64,000 nt of DNA from Fomitopsis serialis. Its lineage: Eukaryota; Basidiomycota; Agaricomycetes; Polyporales; Fomitopsidaceae. Below, piece after piece: positions 61,799-64,000 of this stretch. The position numbers and the translations under genes were made by a program. Numbering within the stretch: position 1 is the first letter of the stretch; the number at the start of each line of letters is the position of its first letter. The stretch is taken from NCBI RefSeq assembly GCF_022376445.1, contig NW_025954971.1, positions 496,001-560,000 on the forward strand, in the 5' to 3' direction. The notes beneath the pieces were generated by a model. The model made no database searches, had not been told where the DNA came from, and saw only the letters and a list, made by a program, of their open reading frames with translations.

Positions 61799-62637
61799 AT
61801 GTCAGCTTCGGATCCGTATGAGCATCGAGCTGATCGCTCTGCCAGCCCCATGGACATTGATGGGTCAGATCAGCCAGGTATGTGCCAACAACTTGAGAAA
61901 CGGAAGCTCGTACTCAACTGCAGAGCGTCGTAAGTGCTGGCACCAGTCATTCCCCCGCCACCATCGGACGCCGCCCACCCAGCGTCACCACACTCTGGCC
62001 CGACGTCTGAACTACAACCCGAATCAGCGAGCCGAATTCTCTTCTATCGTCGCCATGAGCCATACTTCGAGTAAGCATTCGGGCTATTTCTCCGTGTCAC
62101 TCAACCATTACGTGCTTTATCAGGTTCACAAACTTTGCCCCGTACACCATTGACTGGGACGGCCACAGGTATCCTACCGCGGAGCACTGTACATCTACCG
62201 GTCATCCTTATATATTCTTTCTTGTAATCTAATGCGTGATTTTCAGTGTTTCAAGCCCAGAAGTTCATGTCAATCCGACCAGATCTGGCCGACCGAATCC
62301 GCAATCTTCCCAACCCCCGCGCTGCGCTTGAGGAAGCCGGGCGCATGCGCAGGCTACAGCGCACAGATTGGTTCGACGTCAATCTCAGGATCATGGACGA
62401 AATCCTCGAAGCCAAGTTCACGCAGCATCCAGAACTGAAGCACACGCTTCTCAGTACGGATGATAGTGAATTGATCGAAGACAGCCCAGTACGATTCTTG
62501 CTCGTGATGTGACATCCTGGCGCTGACGTTGAGGATAGGTAGACTCATTCTGGGGGTGTGGCGAGAATGGTGAAGGACAGAACGAGCTTGGGAAGGCGCT
62601 CATGCGACTTCGTGACAAGCTGAAGCGTAGTGACTGA
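61799..62637 (+). CDS. NADAR-domain protein N5 (short form)
   Basis: 206 residues, exons 61799-61877, 61935-62070, 62124-62188, 62247-62488 and 62539-62637 (621 nt). Head MSASDPYEHRADRSASPMDI with Pro-rich follow-up, domain ILFYRRHEPYFEFTNFAPYT, signature DGHRYPTAEHLFQAQKFM (a Gln replaces the His of the other copies, as in bacterial YbiA), QRTDWFDVNLRIMDEILEAK, SFWGCGENGEGQNELGKAL, ending RLRDKLKRSD without a tail. The catalytic-type Glu in TAEH is present. Forms a head-to-head pair with ART D; both genes are intact, so this is the best pair for functional tests. Confidence 0.91.
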
Positions 62638-63319
62638 GTTCTGTAACATATACAGTCGGTATGAGGATTTGTAATCTATCTGTCGACTCGGTCGGGTCTC
62701 ATATATGATATAGTGACGACATTGTTAGTAACGCGAACACTGGCTCTCTTGAAAGCAACGTGCAGCATCACCACTCGCCCTCTCGAGGTTGCCATCGCGT
62801 CACCGCCACGCTAAGTGGTGTTGCCACGGCCATGGCACATGTTCACATTCCTCCGTCGAGATATCGCATCAGATACGGGTCCTGCAGCGGTCGTTGCACT
62901 GGTGGCCTTGCGCGTTTTGAACTTCGACAACGGTCGAAAGCGGGGATCTCGAACACCGCCGTTGTGTTCCTGTTGCGGTGGATATCACGCTTGGCAGTCA
63001 TTCAGTCATCGGCGCGCGAGTTGCTTTGGACGCATCTCTGGTCTCCTAACTGACGCGCCATCATTGGGATGAATTGAATAGGATGGCAACACAAACGGGC
63101 GATGTACACTTGTGCGAAGATACGCGGGCGCGAACTCGAGGAAGAAGGAAGAAGGATCATGGCATCAATCCATGCCAGAGGGTAGTAGGGTGCGTTGAGC
63201 GGCCGTCCAGCAAGTATCATATTCGTACTACACCCAAACTGACATACTAGAGCTGCGAGGCCGCGGCGGAATACAGTTCTTGTAGTGCTATACCGCAGCA
63301 AAGCGGACGGAGTCAAAAA
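62638..63319. other. Convergent gap N5 / ART E
   Basis: Between two 3' ends. Open frames here lack motifs, and no repeat or RNA gene is seen. Confidence 0.5.
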
Positions 63320-64000
63320 TCAACCGTCGTAGATGACTAAGAACAGAGGTCGAATCGCGTCGTCCTGCCATAGCATTAAGTCGAGAGTCAGGACGCTCGC
63401 CATACGTAGAACCTTACCCTGTAGACTACAAGACAGAGACATCGTACGTCTCCGCGTCAGCGCAAGCATATCATGGGTAGCAACTAAGTACTCACCAATC
63501 GCTTCATCGTAGTTCAAATCACCGCCAGGCTCGCCGACGACCGAATCGTAGCCATGCGGTGGCTAGTGAATACCGCATTGTCTCAGTACAGTGACCTAGA
63601 GGCGGCATCAGCATCATAGTGTCGCATGCTCACCTCAGTCAAGGATGGGTCTCCTGTTGTCAGCTTGATCGTCTTGCCCATCACGACGTCGGTAAGTAGC
63701 ATCGCCTTGTACTTCGAGCCGCCGCCTAGCTGTTGAGCGTAGTCATGCGATTTCGACGATGTCGCAGAGGTATATATCCCTGCCCCAAAGCGGCCAAAGT
63801 TCGTGCGTTGGCCAGCTCTGACGATGCGGAAGGACGTCTTCAAAAGTGGTGTCGTAGACATCAGCGAGGGCACGATAAGCATCGACGGTGAGAGACAACG
63901 TACAGTGATAATGCTGCAAAGCGAGCAATTGGGGTCCTTGCATAGACTGAAGTCTTTACCGCTATCGCCGATGGTACAAGTCCGGATTGTGCCGTGCCAA
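63320..64000 (-). CDS. ART E: PARP-type ADP-ribosyltransferase (3' part; continues off the right edge)
   Basis: C-terminal half of a fifth PARP-type gene, entering from the right. Visible pieces: WHGTIRTCTIGDSGKDFSLC at the window edge, CSLCSII, exon with TSFRIVRAGQRTNFGRFGAG and IYTSATSSKSHDY ending SLTE, then GYDSVVGEPGGDLNYDEAI, the 8 nt exon TCTACAGG near 63430, and the final exon DDAIRPLFLVIYDG with stop at 63320. All three triad positions are kept. The last two exons resemble ART B (DDAIRP, TACAGG) more than C or D. Whether zinc fingers and a NADAR partner lie beyond the window cannot be seen. Confidence 0.88.

Overview
The window is nuclear DNA of a basidiomycete fungus (inference: Agaricomycetes, plausibly Polyporales). 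Genes are cut by many 50-60 nt GT-AG introns and some micro-exons, GC content is fairly high, and the families present are typical of mushroom-forming fungi: a KDZ DNA transposon, a DUF6534-type membrane protein, zinc-finger/PARP proteins, NADAR (YbiA/RibX-like) proteins and small cysteine-rich secreted proteins. No gene was found by database search. All gene models are hand-spliced from reading frames, splice signals and agreement between paralogues. Where exon lengths sum to a multiple of three I say so.

Layout. (1) 0-17.4 kb: two paralogous P-type cation ATPases transcribed away from each other (1521 leftwards off the window; 13417-17383 rightwards). Between them lie an atypical heterotrimeric G-protein alpha subunit (6050-3050) and a large coiled-coil protein (11799-7749). 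(2) 18-19.2 kb: a first NADAR gene. (3) 21-40 kb: a large imperfect inverted duplication. Each arm carries a Baeyer-Villiger-like flavin monooxygenase (25420-22778 and 35207-37815) and two small secreted cysteine-rich protein (SSP) genes. The spacer holds a fifth SSP gene, a DUF6534 membrane protein and a proline-rich protein. (4) 41.6-64 kb: an interleaved cluster of five zinc-finger/PARP-type ADP-ribosyltransferase genes (ART A-E) and four more NADAR genes (N2-N5). The ART at 48731-41589 is split in its first exon by a complete ~5.4 kb KDZ transposon that carries a SAP-domain gene and a KDZ transposase.

The most interesting biology is the ART/NADAR cluster. Three times an ART gene and a NADAR gene lie head to head over a short shared upstream region (A/N2, B/N4, D/N5). 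PARP-type enzymes attach ADP-ribose to targets, and NADAR enzymes act on ADP-ribose or N-glycosidic substrates; some remove ADP-ribose from guanine. This layout suggests a write/erase or toxin/antidote-like ADP-ribosylation module that has multiplied by segmental duplication. That functional link is an inference from gene order and needs experiment.
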